A stretch of DNA of 64,000 bases from Burkholderia contaminans (GTDB taxonomy: Bacteria > Pseudomonadota > Gammaproteobacteria > Burkholderiales > Burkholderiaceae), in assembly GCF_029633825.1 (NCBI RefSeq), contig NZ_CP090642.1, positions 1,302,001-1,366,000 on the forward strand. Direction: 5' to 3'. The notes under the pieces are model-generated. The model did not search any database, was not told the DNA's origin, and saw nothing but the letters and a program-made list of their open reading frames with translations. The position numbers and the translations under genes were made by a program. Numbering within the stretch: the first letter of the stretch is position 1; each line of letters starts with the position of its first letter. Shown one piece after another: positions 8,755 through 18,180 of this stretch.

Positions 8755-8769
8755 CGTCGCGTCACCGGA

Positions 8770-8786
8770 TGTCGGCATTCCCGACA
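8770..8786. promoter_or_regulatory. Upstream activator palindrome 2
   Basis: TGTCGG-CATTC-CCGACA, the same palindrome as site 1 and 32 bases away centre to centre, about three helical turns. It is centred near -118 and lies 15 bases beyond the regulator stop codon. Confidence 0.75.
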
Positions 8787-8801
8787 GTCGAAATGGCGCG
8801 G

Positions 8802-10184
8802 CTAGCCGTCGCGCTCGATCCCGAGATTCGCCATGCGCGCATAGAGCGACTGGCGGCCGATGCCGAGCTGCCTCGCGGCTTCCGCGCGGTTGCCGTTCGC
8901 ACGCTCGAGCGCGTGCAGGATGGCTGCGCGCTCGACCGTCGCCAGCGCATCGGTCAGCGGCATGTCGAGCAGGTGCGCCGGCACCGCATCGGCGCCCGGT
9001 TCGCGCGCCGGCACGGCGGCCGAGCCGAGATCGGCCGCGCTGACGGCCGGCCCGGGGGCGAGCGCGGCCGCCCGCTCCATCACGTTGCGCAGTTCCCGCA
9101 CGTTGCCCGGCCAGCGGTGATCGAGCAGCGCGCGCTGCGCGTCGTTCGTCAGATGCAGCGCGCGCATGCCTGCCGCGTTGCGCAGGAAATGCGCGGCGAG
9201 CGGAAGGATGTCGGCCACACGCTCCGCGAGCGGCGGCAGGTGCAGCGGAATGACGTTCAGCCGATAGAAGAGATCTTCGCGGAACGTGCCGTTCGCGACG
9301 GCCGCAGCGAGGTCGCGGTGCGTCGCGGCCACGACGCGAATGTCGATTGCCGTGGCGCGATCCGCGCCGAGCGGCGTCACCTGGCGCTCCTGCAGCGCGC
9401 GCAGCAGCTTCGCCTGCATCGCGGCGGGCATGTCGCCGATCTCGTCGAGAAAGAGCGTGCCGCCGTCGGCCTCGACCAGGCGCCCCGCGCGATCGGCATG
9501 CGCGCCCGTGAACGCGCCGCGACGATGCCCGAACAACTCGCTTTCGAGCAGATCGGCCGGAATGGCCGCGCAGTTCACGGCGACGAACGGCCCCGCATGC
9601 CGGGCCGATGCCGCATGCAGCACGCGGGCGGCCACCTCCTTGCCCGTGCCCGTCTCGCCGGTCAGGAGCACGGTCGCGTCGCTCATCGCGGCGCGGCCGA
9701 CCTGCTTTTGCACGTCGCGCATCGCGGCGCTCACGCCCAGCAGTCGCGGCCGGTCCGCCGACGGTTCGCCCGCGAAACCACCGTCGGGCGGCGCGGTCGC
9801 GAGCGCGGGCGGCTGATTCGCCGACACGACGCGTTCGAGCAGTTGCGCGATGTCGCGACGCCCGATCGGCTTCGTCAGGTGATCGAATGCGCCGAGCCGC
9901 ATCGCTTCGATCGTGTTGTCGCTGGTCGCATGGGCCGTCAGCATGACGACCGGAATCGCGGCCAGCGCGGGATCGTCGCGCAGTTGCGCGAGCACGGCCA
10001 GCCCGTCCAGATCCGGCAGGCGGAAATCCAGGAAGATGCATTCGACGCCACCGCCGTCGCGCAGCGTGCCGAGCGCGGCGCGACCGGTTGCGGCCTCGAC
10101 GGCCCGATGACCGAGATCGGCGAGCGTTTCGGCGAGGCCGTCGCGAAAGGCCGCGTCGTCGTCGACTATGAGGATGTTTGCCAT
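8802..10184 (-). CDS. Sigma-54-dependent response regulator (NtrC/AtoC type)
   Basis: A 460-residue enhancer-binding response regulator. The receiver domain (1-120) has the acidic pair DDD at 8-10, phospho-acceptor Asp53 (FLDFRLPD) and Lys105. The AAA+ domain follows with Walker A GETGTGKE (176-183), the sigma-54 contact loop GAFTGA (223-228), Walker [12 protein letters not shown] and the RPGNVREL-type sequence [10 protein letters not shown]. The C-terminal Fis-type helix-turn-helix reads [20 protein letters not shown]. Its start overlaps the end of the sensor kinase gene by 19 bases, so the two are translationally linked. The palindromes just downstream of its stop are its most likely targets. 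Confidence 0.95.
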   Translation of the reverse strand: MANILIVDDDAAFRDGLAETLADLGHRAVEAATGRAALGTLRDGGGVECIFLDFRLPDLDGLAVLAQLRDDPALAAIPVVMLTAHATSDNTIEAMRLGAFDHLTKPIGRRDIAQLLERVVSANQPPALATAPPDGGFAGEPSADRPRLLGVSAAMRDVQKQVGRAAMSDATVLLTGETGTGKEVAARVLHAASARHAGPFVAVNCAAIPADLLESELFGHRRGAFTGAHADRAGRLVEADGGTLFLDEIGDMPAAMQAKLLRALQERQVTPLGADRATAIDIRVVAATHRDLAAAVANGTFREDLFYRLNVIPLHLPPLAERVADILPLAAHFLRNAAGMRALHLTNDAQRALLDHRWPGNVRELRNVMERAAALAPGPAVSAADLGSAAVPAREPGADAVPAHLLDMPLTDALATVERAAILHALERANGNRAEAARQLGIGRQSLYARMANLGIERDG

Positions 10185-11656
10185 GGAATTTCAATCACGA
10201 ATGCGGCGGCCCCGTCGAGGCGCGCGTGCCCGCCGTGCGCCGCCGCCACTTCGCGGACGACGGCAAGACCGAGGCCCGTCCCATCCGCGCGACCCGTCAC
10301 GAACGGTTCGAAAATCCGCTCGCGCTGCGCGGCCGGCACGCCGGGGCCGCTATCCGACACGGTGAGGCACAGCCAGTCGCGCCCGGCGAACGCGCGCCGC
10401 TCGGCGGCGAGCGTGACCGCGCCGCCGTCGCCCGCGTGGTGCAGCGCGTTGAGCAGCAGATTGTCGAGCGCGCGCCGCATCTGGTCGGGATCGAACGCGG
10501 GGAAATCCGACGGCCACGCAAGCCGCTCGCCCTGCCCCGCGAGCGACAGCGTCAGGTCGATCGCTTGCCGCTGTGCCAGCTCGCGGTGCGCGTCCACCAC
10601 CTGCGCGAGCCACGCGTCGACGTCGACCCGTGTCGCATGCGGGCGCACCGGCTGCGTCAGCGCGAGCAGGCTCGACAATTGCGCATCGATGCGCTCGATC
10701 TGCGCGAGGATCACGCGCAGCGCGTCCTGCTGCCGCCGGCCATCGCCGGCCAGCGCGTTTTCCGCCTTCAGCCGCATCGCGCCCATCGGATTGCGAATCT
10801 CGTGCGCGACCTGCGCGGCAAGCTTCCCCAGCATGCCGAAGCGTTCGGCCTGCGCGAGGCGCGTGCGCAGTTCGTCGGCCTGCTGTTGCAGCAGGTCCGC
10901 GCGCCGCGCCCGCTCGTTGAACGCATCGATGACGCGGTCGAGATCGGGCTCGCCGACATACGGCAGGTGATGCTCGCGACCGTCGGGCCCCAGCCCGCTC
11001 TCGATCCGCGCGAGATTGCGCTTCCATCGGCGCAGCGCCACGGCCAGCGCCGCCGCGATCGCCAGAATCACGGCAAGCACGGCCGCGAGGCCCGTGGCCA
11101 GCAGTTCGCCGTGCCGGCCCAGCGGCGGGCGCGCACGTGTGAGCATCCACACGTACAGCCCCGAGCCGCCGCGTACCGGGCAAGCCGCCGCGACCACGGC
11201 ATCCTGCGCGCCTTCGACGACGTTCGCCGTCGCGGCATGCGTCGCGGCCGCGGCGCGCAGCGTGCGGAGGATCAGCGGCGTTTCCGCTTCCGGAACGTCG
11301 CGTTTGACGCCGCTGCCCTGGTAGGTGGGAAAGGAATACGCGAGAAAGCCGCTTGCCGCCGGGGCGGCGCCGGGCATCCAGAACCCGCCTTCCATGTCGG
11401 GCGCACGGGAGAGCACGATGTCGAGGATCGCGTGCATCAGGTCCGGGGCGGGCCCGGCGCCTGGCGACGCTGAAGACGCGCTGTAACGCGACGCGACCGC
11501 CTCGCATGCCGATGCGCCGGCGGCCTTCGCGCCGGCGACCTGCTGGCTCTCGGCGGAACTCGCCGTGACCCAGACGACCGCGACCAGCGTCGCGCACAGC
11601 GCGGCGACGAGTGCCCAGAGCATGACAAGTTGGGTGGAAAACGACGGACGCTTCAT
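10166..11656 (-). CDS. Sensor histidine kinase (partner of the sigma-54 regulator)
   Basis: A 496-residue membrane histidine kinase. Transmembrane segments lie near 10-30 and 185-207, enclosing a periplasmic sensor region of about 150 residues with no recognised domain. A HAMP-like stretch follows, then the H box with His285 (AAQVAHEIRNPMGAM), N box LDNLLLNALHHAG, G1 box DSGPGVP and G2 box GTGLGLAVV. The kinase class resembles NtrB/AtoS-like partners of sigma-54 activators. The stimulus is unknown. The gene is divergent from the PL5-like gene, with a 195-base intergenic region in which I see no convincing sigma-54 site. Confidence 0.93.
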   Translation of the reverse strand: MKRPSFSTQLVMLWALVAALCATLVAVVWVTASSAESQQVAGAKAAGASACEAVASRYSASSASPGAGPAPDLMHAILDIVLSRAPDMEGGFWMPGAAPAASGFLAYSFPTYQGSGVKRDVPEAETPLILRTLRAAAATHAATANVVEGAQDAVVAAACPVRGGSGLYVWMLTRARPPLGRHGELLATGLAAVLAVILAIAAALAVALRRWKRNLARIESGLGPDGREHHLPYVGEPDLDRVIDAFNERARRADLLQQQADELRTRLAQAERFGMLGKLAAQVAHEIRNPMGAMRLKAENALAGDGRRQQDALRVILAQIERIDAQLSSLLALTQPVRPHATRVDVDAWLAQVVDAHRELAQRQAIDLTLSLAGQGERLAWPSDFPAFDPDQMRRALDNLLLNALHHAGDGGAVTLAAERRAFAGRDWLCLTVSDSGPGVPAAQRERIFEPFVTGRADGTGLGLAVVREVAAAHGGHARLDGAAAFVIEIPWQTSS

Positions 11657-11851
11657 CGGATCGGGCTGGCGGGTGAGTACGACAGAATAACGTATTGCAT
11701 GTCATGCGAAGCCGCCGCGATCGCCATGCGTCGCACGGGTGGCCCGCCGGGCCGGCGGCACCGGCTCACCCCGGAAAGCCGGGCGAAAGCCTCGGGCGCT
11801 AGACTGCCTTCGGTCCAGCGTCCACCCCGAAACATCACCGTCGAGCCCCCC

Positions 11852-12808
11852 ATGCGCGCCCGTTCCGTTCGAATCTTGTCCGCTGTCCTGTTCGCCGTCG
11901 GTACGCTCGTCGGCACGGCCTCCGCCAGCCACGCATGCGAAGTGCCTGCTCCCGTGCGGACGATCGACCCGCCCGGCTACTACGACGACCCCACCGGTTA
12001 TGCGCGCGACGTGAAGCCGATGCGCGACTTCGTCGCGAAGCTGAACACGGCGGCGGATCATGGCGACTGGTCGTGCGCGTTGACGCTGCTCGACAGCTGG
12101 GCGCAATCGGATGCGTTGATGGGCGCGATCTCCGGTTATCAGGGCTACTACGAGCGCTCGTGGGCCGGCACCGATTTCGCGATGGTGATCCTGCGCATGC
12201 CGCGCGGGTTGCGCGAAGCGAACCGCGGGAAATTCAACGCGATCGACCCATGGCTCGAACGCATCGCGATCGCGACCCGCAATGCGGAAGCGATCAACCA
12301 CCTGCACAACAATCTTGTGTACTGGGCCGGGCTCAACCTGATCGCGATCGGCACCGTCACTGATAATGCCAGCCTGATCGATTCCGGCTTGCTGCGGGTG
12401 CGCGAAGGCATTCGCGACATCCGCCCGGACGGCTCGCTCGAGCGCGAGGTCAAGCGCGGCGACCGCGCGCTCCACTATCACACCTTTGCGCTGCTGCCGC
12501 TCGTGTTCGCGGCCGAACTCGTTCAGCGGCGCAACATCGATCTCTACCGCGAAAACGACGGTGCGATCGGCCGCCTCGCGAACCTCGTGATCGACGCGGT
12601 GGAAGACCCCGCGAGTTTCACGAAGATCACGCCGGTCAAGCAGGACCTGTTTCCGTGGACGTTCCGCGACGAACTGAGCTGGGTCGAGCCGTACTACGCG
12701 CGCTTTCACGATCGCCGCCTGCCGGCGATCATCGCGCCGCGCCGCCCGTTCAGCGAATGGCGGCTCGGCGGCGACGTGACGGCGGCATGGGGCGCGCCGC
12801 TGCCATGA
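11852..12808 (+). CDS. Alginate-lyase-fold (PL5-like) secreted protein with altered active site
   Basis: A 318-residue protein with a signal peptide (MRARSV...TASASHA). The start at 11852 is the first that yields one. The body aligns with polysaccharide lyase family 5 (AlgL, Sphingomonas A1-III): NNxxYW, the GTVT region and KRGDRALHYHTFAL are family landmarks. Counting from A1-III residues Asn191, His192, Arg239 and Tyr246, this protein keeps Asn154, Arg202 and Tyr209 at identical spacing but has Leu155 in place of the catalytic His. It may be inactive, act on another polymer or use another base. No alginate biosynthesis genes are nearby. Confidence 0.8.
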   Translation: MRARSVRILSAVLFAVGTLVGTASASHACEVPAPVRTIDPPGYYDDPTGYARDVKPMRDFVAKLNTAADHGDWSCALTLLDSWAQSDALMGAISGYQGYYERSWAGTDFAMVILRMPRGLREANRGKFNAIDPWLERIAIATRNAEAINHLHNNLVYWAGLNLIAIGTVTDNASLIDSGLLRVREGIRDIRPDGSLEREVKRGDRALHYHTFALLPLVFAAELVQRRNIDLYRENDGAIGRLANLVIDAVEDPASFTKITPVKQDLFPWTFRDELSWVEPYYARFHDRRLPAIIAPRRPFSEWRLGGDVTAAWGAPLP

Positions 12809-12824
12809 CGCGCGGCGCATTCGA

Positions 12825-13946
12825 TCAGAAGCGGTGGCGAATGCCGACGATCGCAAGCTCCTGGGTCGCCTTGCCGCCGTCGATGTAGGCGTCCGCAATC
12901 ACCGCCTGCGCCGGGCCCGCGCCGTTGCTGCCCGACGCGTGCCCGTAGCTCACCGTCGCGTAGAGATCGGTGCGCTTGCTGAGCGCGTAGTCGGCCGCGA
13001 GCGTGACCTGCTGGTACGTGGCCGATGAATCGCCGTGCGATTTCAGGTAGTTGTAACCCGTCTCGAACAGCAGCGCGGGCGAAGCCTGCCACGCGACGAA
13101 CACCGAGCCGTTGTTGTAGCGCTCGGCCGTCCCGAACGTCGAATTCCCGTCGCGCAGGTATTCGGCATAACTGTAGTGGCCGCCCACCGTGAATGCGCCG
13201 AGCACGTAGCTCACGCCGGCGCGCGCGATATTCACCGCGCTGGCCGTCGCGTACGCGTTATTGACCGGCGACAGGAAGATCGTATCGGCACTGCTTGCGC
13301 CGCGCGTCGACAGCACCGCGTTCCCGTTGTCCAGATGCGCGTAGCCGGCCGCGACGGTCAACGGCCCGGCCGTATACGACATCGCCGCGTTGTACGCCTG
13401 CCCCGAGCCGACCGAGCCGGCCACGCCGCCGAACCCGTACATCGCGGCCACCTGCAGGCCGCCCCACGACGGGCTCACCCATTTGACCGCATTGCTGTTG
13501 CGAACCGAGCCGTCGGCATTGTCGACGTCGCCGGGCGCCGTGAAGTACTCGAGGAAATTGTTGCCCTGCACCGTCAACACCAGATCCTGCAACGTATCCT
13601 GCTGACGGCCGGCCGTCACCGTGCCGAACCCGCCCGCCAGCCCGACGAACGCCTTGCGCCCGAACAGCAGGCCGCCGCTCATCTTGCCGCTGTTCACGTT
13701 GAAGCCGTTCTGCAGGTTGAACAGCGCGCTCAGGCCGCCGCCGAGATCCTCGGTGCCTTTCAGCCCCCACTGGCTGACGGACATCTGCCCCGACTGCAGC
13801 TTGACCTGGTTGCTCGCGCCGCCGGTGTTGTGCGTGTACTGAATCGATTCGTCGATGACGCCGTAAAGCGTGACCGAGCTTTGCGCGAATGCGTTGCCGC
13901 ATATGCCGGCCGCGCATGCGAGGGTGGTCGATGCGATCCATTTCAT
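12825..13946 (-). CDS. Outer-membrane porin (Burkholderia OmpC-like family)
   Basis: A 373-residue general porin of the beta-proteobacterial 16-strand trimer family. The start at 13946 has AGGAGAG upstream and gives a typical signal peptide ending GNAFA before QSSVTLYGVIDESIQY. Repeated aromatic beta-strand ends, the GRKAFVGLAGGFGTVTAGRQ loop-strand motif and the C-terminal Phe (IVGIRHRF) needed for outer-membrane insertion are all present. It ends 16 bases from the convergent PL5-like gene. Being co-directional with the transport operon upstream it may serve solute entry, but it has its own 100-base-plus leader. Confidence 0.93.
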   Translation of the reverse strand: MKWIASTTLACAAGICGNAFAQSSVTLYGVIDESIQYTHNTGGASNQVKLQSGQMSVSQWGLKGTEDLGGGLSALFNLQNGFNVNSGKMSGGLLFGRKAFVGLAGGFGTVTAGRQQDTLQDLVLTVQGNNFLEYFTAPGDVDNADGSVRNSNAVKWVSPSWGGLQVAAMYGFGGVAGSVGSGQAYNAAMSYTAGPLTVAAGYAHLDNGNAVLSTRGASSADTIFLSPVNNAYATASAVNIARAGVSYVLGAFTVGGHYSYAEYLRDGNSTFGTAERYNNGSVFVAWQASPALLFETGYNYLKSHGDSSATYQQVTLAADYALSKRTDLYATVSYGHASGSNGAGPAQAVIADAYIDGGKATQELAIVGIRHRF

Positions 13947-14106
13947 TGCCTTTCTCTCCTGTCGTTGCGGGGTTGATCCATCTGATTGACGTGCTTCAGA
14001 CATCATTCGTCATTTGATTTGGATAACGAATTGATGAAGGCGATACCGGTCGCTGCGTTTCGGCGGAACGCGACGGCGACACGTAGCGCCGGCGCGCCCC
14101 GAGGCT

Positions 14107-15081
14107 CTACCTGTGCCGTGCCGCGCGAGCGCGATGCCTGAACAGGCAGATCAGCTCGCTCGCCACGTGCGCGGCGACCAGCGCGGTAATGTCCGCATGA
14201 TCGTAGGCGGGTGCGACCTCGACCACGTCCGCGCCGACCAGGTCGACCGACGTGAGCCCGCGGATGATCGACAGAGCCTGCGCGCTCGACAGGCCGCCCG
14301 GCACGGGCGTGCCGGTGCCGGGCGCGAAGGCCGGATCGAGCCCGTCGACGTCGAAGGTGAAATAAGCCGGCCGCGCGCCCACGATCTCGACGATGCGCGC
14401 GATGGTCGCGTTCACGCCGTGCTCATGCACCCAAGCCGCATCGAGCACCGACACGCCCATGAAATCGTCGTTCCACGTGCGGATGCCGACCTGCACCGAG
14501 TGGGCGGGATCGATCAGCCCGTCCTTGATCGCCTTGTAGAACATCGACCCATGATTGAGGCTGTCCGGTTGATCGTCGGGCCAGGTATCGCAGTGCGCAT
14601 CGAAATGGATCAATGAAAGCGGCCTGCCGTACTTTTCCGCATGAGCCACGAGTAGCGGGTAGCTGATGTAGTGATCACCGCCGAGCGTCAGCATCCGAGC
14701 ACCGGCATCGAGAATCGTGCGCGCATGCGTGACGATCGTCTCCTTGACGGTCGACGGATTGTGCACGTCGAGCCAGCAGTCGCCGTAGTCGATCACCGCA
14801 TAGTCGTCAAACGGATTGATCCCCCATGGATACGGCAGCAGCACGCCGAGCTGGCTGCTCGCCGCACGGATCGCGCGTGGGCCGAGCCGTGCGCCCGGAC
14901 GGTTGGTCGTCGCGATATCGAGCGGCACACCGGTCACCGCGAGATCGACGCCTGCCAGTTCCTTCGTATACAGGCGCCGCATGAACGACACCACGCCCGC
15001 ATAGGTGTTCTCCTTCGACGAACCATAGGGCGATTCGCGACGGATCGCGCCGTCACCGCGCACGACTGGCTGCTTCTGCAT
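14107..15081 (-). CDS. speB: Agmatinase/guanidinobutyrase family ureohydrolase
   Basis: A 324-residue ureohydrolase of the arginase superfamily that removes urea from a guanidino substrate with a binuclear Mn centre. Metal-binding motifs are all present: GGDH (YIS following), FDAHCDTW and DVDGLDPAFAPGTGTPVPGG. N-terminal PGARLGPRAIR is typical of agmatinases and guanidinobutyrases. Whether the substrate is agmatine, 4-guanidinobutyrate or a related compound cannot be fixed by eye. It follows the gamma-glutamyltransferase-like gene by 45 bases and belongs to the GntR-linked basic-amino-acid cluster. The length matches the family. Confidence 0.9.
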   Translation of the reverse strand: MQKQPVVRGDGAIRRESPYGSSKENTYAGVVSFMRRLYTKELAGVDLAVTGVPLDIATTNRPGARLGPRAIRAASSQLGVLLPYPWGINPFDDYAVIDYGDCWLDVHNPSTVKETIVTHARTILDAGARMLTLGGDHYISYPLLVAHAEKYGRPLSLIHFDAHCDTWPDDQPDSLNHGSMFYKAIKDGLIDPAHSVQVGIRTWNDDFMGVSVLDAAWVHEHGVNATIARIVEIVGARPAYFTFDVDGLDPAFAPGTGTPVPGGLSSAQALSIIRGLTSVDLVGADVVEVAPAYDHADITALVAAHVASELICLFRHRARAARHR

Positions 15082-15126
15082 GATGCGTTACCCCTGTTTC
15101 GTGTGCCGATAACGCGCACTCCGGTA

Positions 15127-16716
15127 TCAGATGCCCAGCGCGCAGCCGTCCTTGCGATGGTCGGACGCGCCGATCAGCGTGCCGGCCTCCCAGTCGATCC
15201 GGATCGCCTGCGCGCCGCCGATCGCCCAGCTCGGCGCGACGACGTTGAAGCCGCGACGCGCGAGCGCTTCGCGCACTCCCGCGGGCATCGTGCATTCGAC
15301 CTCGACCTGATCGGTGCCCGGCCGCGGAAAGATGCGCGGCAGGTCGATCGCCGTTTGCAGGTCCAGGCCGTAGTCGAGCACCTTCGACAGGAAGTGCGCA
15401 TGCCCCATCGCCTGATAGTGGCCGCCCATCACGCCGAACGTGATCTGCACCTTGCCGTCGCGGGTCACCATGCCGGGAATGATCGTGTGCATCGGCCTCG
15501 CGCGCGGCGCGATCGCGTTCGGGTGGCCGGCTTCGAGCGTGAAACTCTGGCCCCGGTTGTGCAGCATCACGCCCGTTTGAGCGGACATGATGCCGCTGCC
15601 GAACGGATGAAACAGCGAATTGATGAAGCTCGCGCAGTTGCGATCCTTGTCGACCACGCAGATGTACACCGTATCCTTGTGCTCCACCGTCGCCGCGACC
15701 GGCGCGCCGAGCGCGTGAAGCGCCGCGATGCGCGTACGCAGCGATTCGACGGATGCCTCCGACAACAGCGTCTCGACGTCCATCGGCCGCCGGCGCGGAT
15801 CCGCCAGCAGCACGTCGCGCAGCGCATACGCGACCCGTGCGGCATCGATCTCGCGGTGCAGGCGCTCGGCGCCGAGCGGATCGTCGTTCGCGTCGAAGCC
15901 TTCGAGCAGCTTCAGCATCAGCAGCGCGATGACGCCCTGCCCGTTCGGCGGACACTCGTGCACGTCGTAGCCGCGAAAGCGCGCGGTGATCGGCGTCACG
16001 TATTCGCCATGGAACGCCGCGAAATCGTCCATCGTATGCAAGCCGCCCATGCTGCGCAGGCGCGCCACGATGTCCTCCGCGACCCCGCCTTCGTAGAACA
16101 CGCGCGGGCCCCCTTGCGCGATCGCCTCGAGCGTGCGTGCGAGCAGCGGCTGCCGATGCACGCTGCCTGCCCGCGGCGCGTGGCCGGCCACCAGCATCTG
16201 CGCGCGGCTCGTCGCGTCCAGCGACAGCAGTTGCGCCTGATGCGCCCAGTCCGCCGCCGCGCGCGGCGCGACCGCATAGCCGTCACGGGCGAACCGGATT
16301 GCCGGCGCGAGCAACGCGGAAAGCGGCAGCGAGCCGTGGTCGCGCGCGAGCGTCGCCCATGCGTCGACCGCACCGGGCACCGTCACCGCGTGCGGCGAGT
16401 GGCGCTCGATCGACGTGACACCGAGCGCGCTCAGCCGCTCGACGCTGGCGGCGGCCGGCGCCCAGCCCGACCCGTTGAAGCCGACGATGTCGTCGCCGCC
16501 GCCGCGCGAATAGAGCGCGAAGCAGTCGCCGCCGATGCCGGTCGAGCCCGGCTCGACGACGCATTGCACCGCGCACGCGGCAATCGCGGCGTCCATTGCG
16601 TTGCCGCCCGCTTCCAGGATCCGGACGGCAGCCAGCGTCGACGCGGGATGCGACGTCGCGGCCATCGCGCCGGTCGACATCACGAGCGAGCGGCCCGGTT
16701 GTTCGAAATTCCTCAT
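15127..16716 (-). CDS. Gamma-glutamyltransferase family protein lacking a signal peptide
   Basis: A 529-residue Ntn-hydrolase of the gamma-glutamyltranspeptidase family. N-terminal GGNAMDAAIA and STGIGGDCFA are family signatures. The autoprocessing/nucleophile Thr is in EHKDTVYICVVDKD, aligned with the TTHxSVVD motif of E. coli Ggt. The later glycine motif reads GVMGGHYQAMGH. Unlike classical periplasmic Ggt there is no N-terminal signal sequence: the protein begins MRNFEQPGRSLVMSTGAMAA. A cytoplasmic amidohydrolase acting on a gamma-glutamylated amine or peptide is therefore more likely than glutathione salvage. It lies 14 bases after the aminotransferase stop, within one operon. Confidence 0.88.
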   Translation of the reverse strand: MRNFEQPGRSLVMSTGAMAATSHPASTLAAVRILEAGGNAMDAAIAACAVQCVVEPGSTGIGGDCFALYSRGGGDDIVGFNGSGWAPAAASVERLSALGVTSIERHSPHAVTVPGAVDAWATLARDHGSLPLSALLAPAIRFARDGYAVAPRAAADWAHQAQLLSLDATSRAQMLVAGHAPRAGSVHRQPLLARTLEAIAQGGPRVFYEGGVAEDIVARLRSMGGLHTMDDFAAFHGEYVTPITARFRGYDVHECPPNGQGVIALLMLKLLEGFDANDDPLGAERLHREIDAARVAYALRDVLLADPRRRPMDVETLLSEASVESLRTRIAALHALGAPVAATVEHKDTVYICVVDKDRNCASFINSLFHPFGSGIMSAQTGVMLHNRGQSFTLEAGHPNAIAPRARPMHTIIPGMVTRDGKVQITFGVMGGHYQAMGHAHFLSKVLDYGLDLQTAIDLPRIFPRPGTDQVEVECTMPAGVREALARRGFNVVAPSWAIGGAQAIRIDWEAGTLIGASDHRKDGCALGI

Positions 16717-16730
16717 GGTGTGCTCCCGAT

Positions 16731-18101
16731 TCAGCGGGCGGCCAGCGACCGGCGCCACGCGAGCGTGTCGTCGAGCGCGCGTTTCGACGCATCGAACAAC
16801 TGGTCGATTTCGTCGTGCGTGATGATCAGCGGCGGGCAGAAATTGAATGCATCGCCGAGCGCGCGCGTGATCACGCCGTACGCGAGCGCCCGCTCGCCGG
16901 CATGGGCGGCCACGCCTTCGGACGGCGGAAACGGCGTTTTCGTCGCCTTGTCGGCGACCAGCTCGACCGCCGCGAGCAGCCCGGCCCCGCGTGCTTCGCC
17001 CACGAGCGGATGCTCGGCGAGATCGGCCACGCGCTGCTGGAAGTGCGGGATCACGCTGCGCACGTGGTCGAGCACGCCGTCTTCGTCGTAGATGCGCAGC
17101 GTCTCGAGCGCGACGGCCGCGCAAACCGGATGGCCGCTATACGTGAAGCCGTGGCCGAAGGTGCCGATCTTCTCGCTTTCGGCCACGAGAGCGCGATAGA
17201 TCGCATCGTTGACCATCAGCGCCGAGATCGGCAGGTAGCCGGCCGACAGCTGCTTGGCGACGACGATCATGTCGGGCTGCATGCCGAAAGTTTCCGAGCC
17301 GAACATGTTGCCGGTGCGACCGAACCCGCAGATGACCTCGTCGGCCACGAGCAGGATGTCGTACCGCTTCAGCACGCGCTGGATCTTCTCCATATAGGTG
17401 GCCGGCGGGACGATCACGCCGCCCGACGCCATGATCGGCTCGGCAAAGAACGCGGCGATCGTGTCGGGCCCTTCGCGCAGGATCAGTTGCTCGAGCGACT
17501 CGGCGCAGCGCGTCGCGAACTGCTCCTCCGATTCGCCCGGCAGCGCATGGCGGTAGTAGTGCGGGCAATCCGTATGCAGGATGCGATCGATCGGCAGGTC
17601 GAAGTCGCGATGGTTGTTCGGCAGGCCGGTCAGGCTCGCGGACGCGATCGTCACGCCGTGGTACGCCCGCGTGCGTGCGATGATCTTTTTCTTCAGCGGC
17701 CGCCCGAGCGCGTTGTTGTAATACCAGATCAGCTTCATCGCGGTATCGTTGGCTTCGGAGCCCGAGTTCGCGAAGAACACCTTCGACATCGGCACGGGCG
17801 CCATCGCGATCAGTTTCTCGGCCAGCAGGATCGACGGTTCGGACGACTTATGACCGAACGCGTGATAAAACGGCAGTTTGCGCATTTGCCGGTCCGCCGC
17901 GTCGGCGAGCCGCGATTCGCTGAACCCCAGCGACGCGCAGAACAGGCCGCTCAGCGCCTCGATATAGCGGTTGCCTTCCGTGTCGTACACGTAGACGCCC
18001 TCGCCGCGCTCGATCACCATCGGCCCGACATCGCGATGGCGGCTCAGGTTCGTGTACGGATGAAGGACGTGATCGATGTCGTTCTGCTTCAGAGTGTGCA
18101 T
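16731..18101 (-). CDS. Class III PLP-dependent aminotransferase
   Basis: A 456-residue fold-type I, class III aminotransferase, close in length to putrescine- and omega-amino acid-pyruvate transaminases. Visible landmarks are FANSGSEANDTAMKL (phosphate cup), YHG in RTRAYHGVTIA, the cofactor-ring Asp in LLVADEVICGFGRTG and the Schiff-base Lys in VVAKQLSAGYLP. With transporter, agmatinase and gamma-glutamyltransferase-like neighbours it may transaminate putrescine, 4-aminobutyrate or another omega-amine. The precise amine is inference only. An inverted repeat GGCCTG-AA-CAGGCC lies in the 79-base gap before it. Confidence 0.88.
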   Translation of the reverse strand: MHTLKQNDIDHVLHPYTNLSRHRDVGPMVIERGEGVYVYDTEGNRYIEALSGLFCASLGFSESRLADAADRQMRKLPFYHAFGHKSSEPSILLAEKLIAMAPVPMSKVFFANSGSEANDTAMKLIWYYNNALGRPLKKKIIARTRAYHGVTIASASLTGLPNNHRDFDLPIDRILHTDCPHYYRHALPGESEEQFATRCAESLEQLILREGPDTIAAFFAEPIMASGGVIVPPATYMEKIQRVLKRYDILLVADEVICGFGRTGNMFGSETFGMQPDMIVVAKQLSAGYLPISALMVNDAIYRALVAESEKIGTFGHGFTYSGHPVCAAVALETLRIYDEDGVLDHVRSVIPHFQQRVADLAEHPLVGEARGAGLLAAVELVADKATKTPFPPSEGVAAHAGERALAYGVITRALGDAFNFCPPLIITHDEIDQLFDASKRALDDTLAWRRSLAAR

Positions 18102-18180
18102 GAGTACCTTCCTGGTTTCGTCTCTTCCATGGTCGTGTCCTGCGTGTACGGCACCGGCCTGAACAGGCCGCCCGTTCCCG

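Noticed and set aside
6222..10970. Very long plus-strand open frame (about 1580 codons) opposite the MFS, repeat-protein and two-component genes
   Set aside because: Arg/His-rich antisense sequence with no domain; all real genes there are on the minus strand with clear motifs. Such frames arise from GC-rich codon use.
14671..17091. Plus-strand open frame opposite agmatinase and gamma-glutamyltransferase genes
   Set aside because: Antisense shadow; composition and lack of motifs argue against coding.
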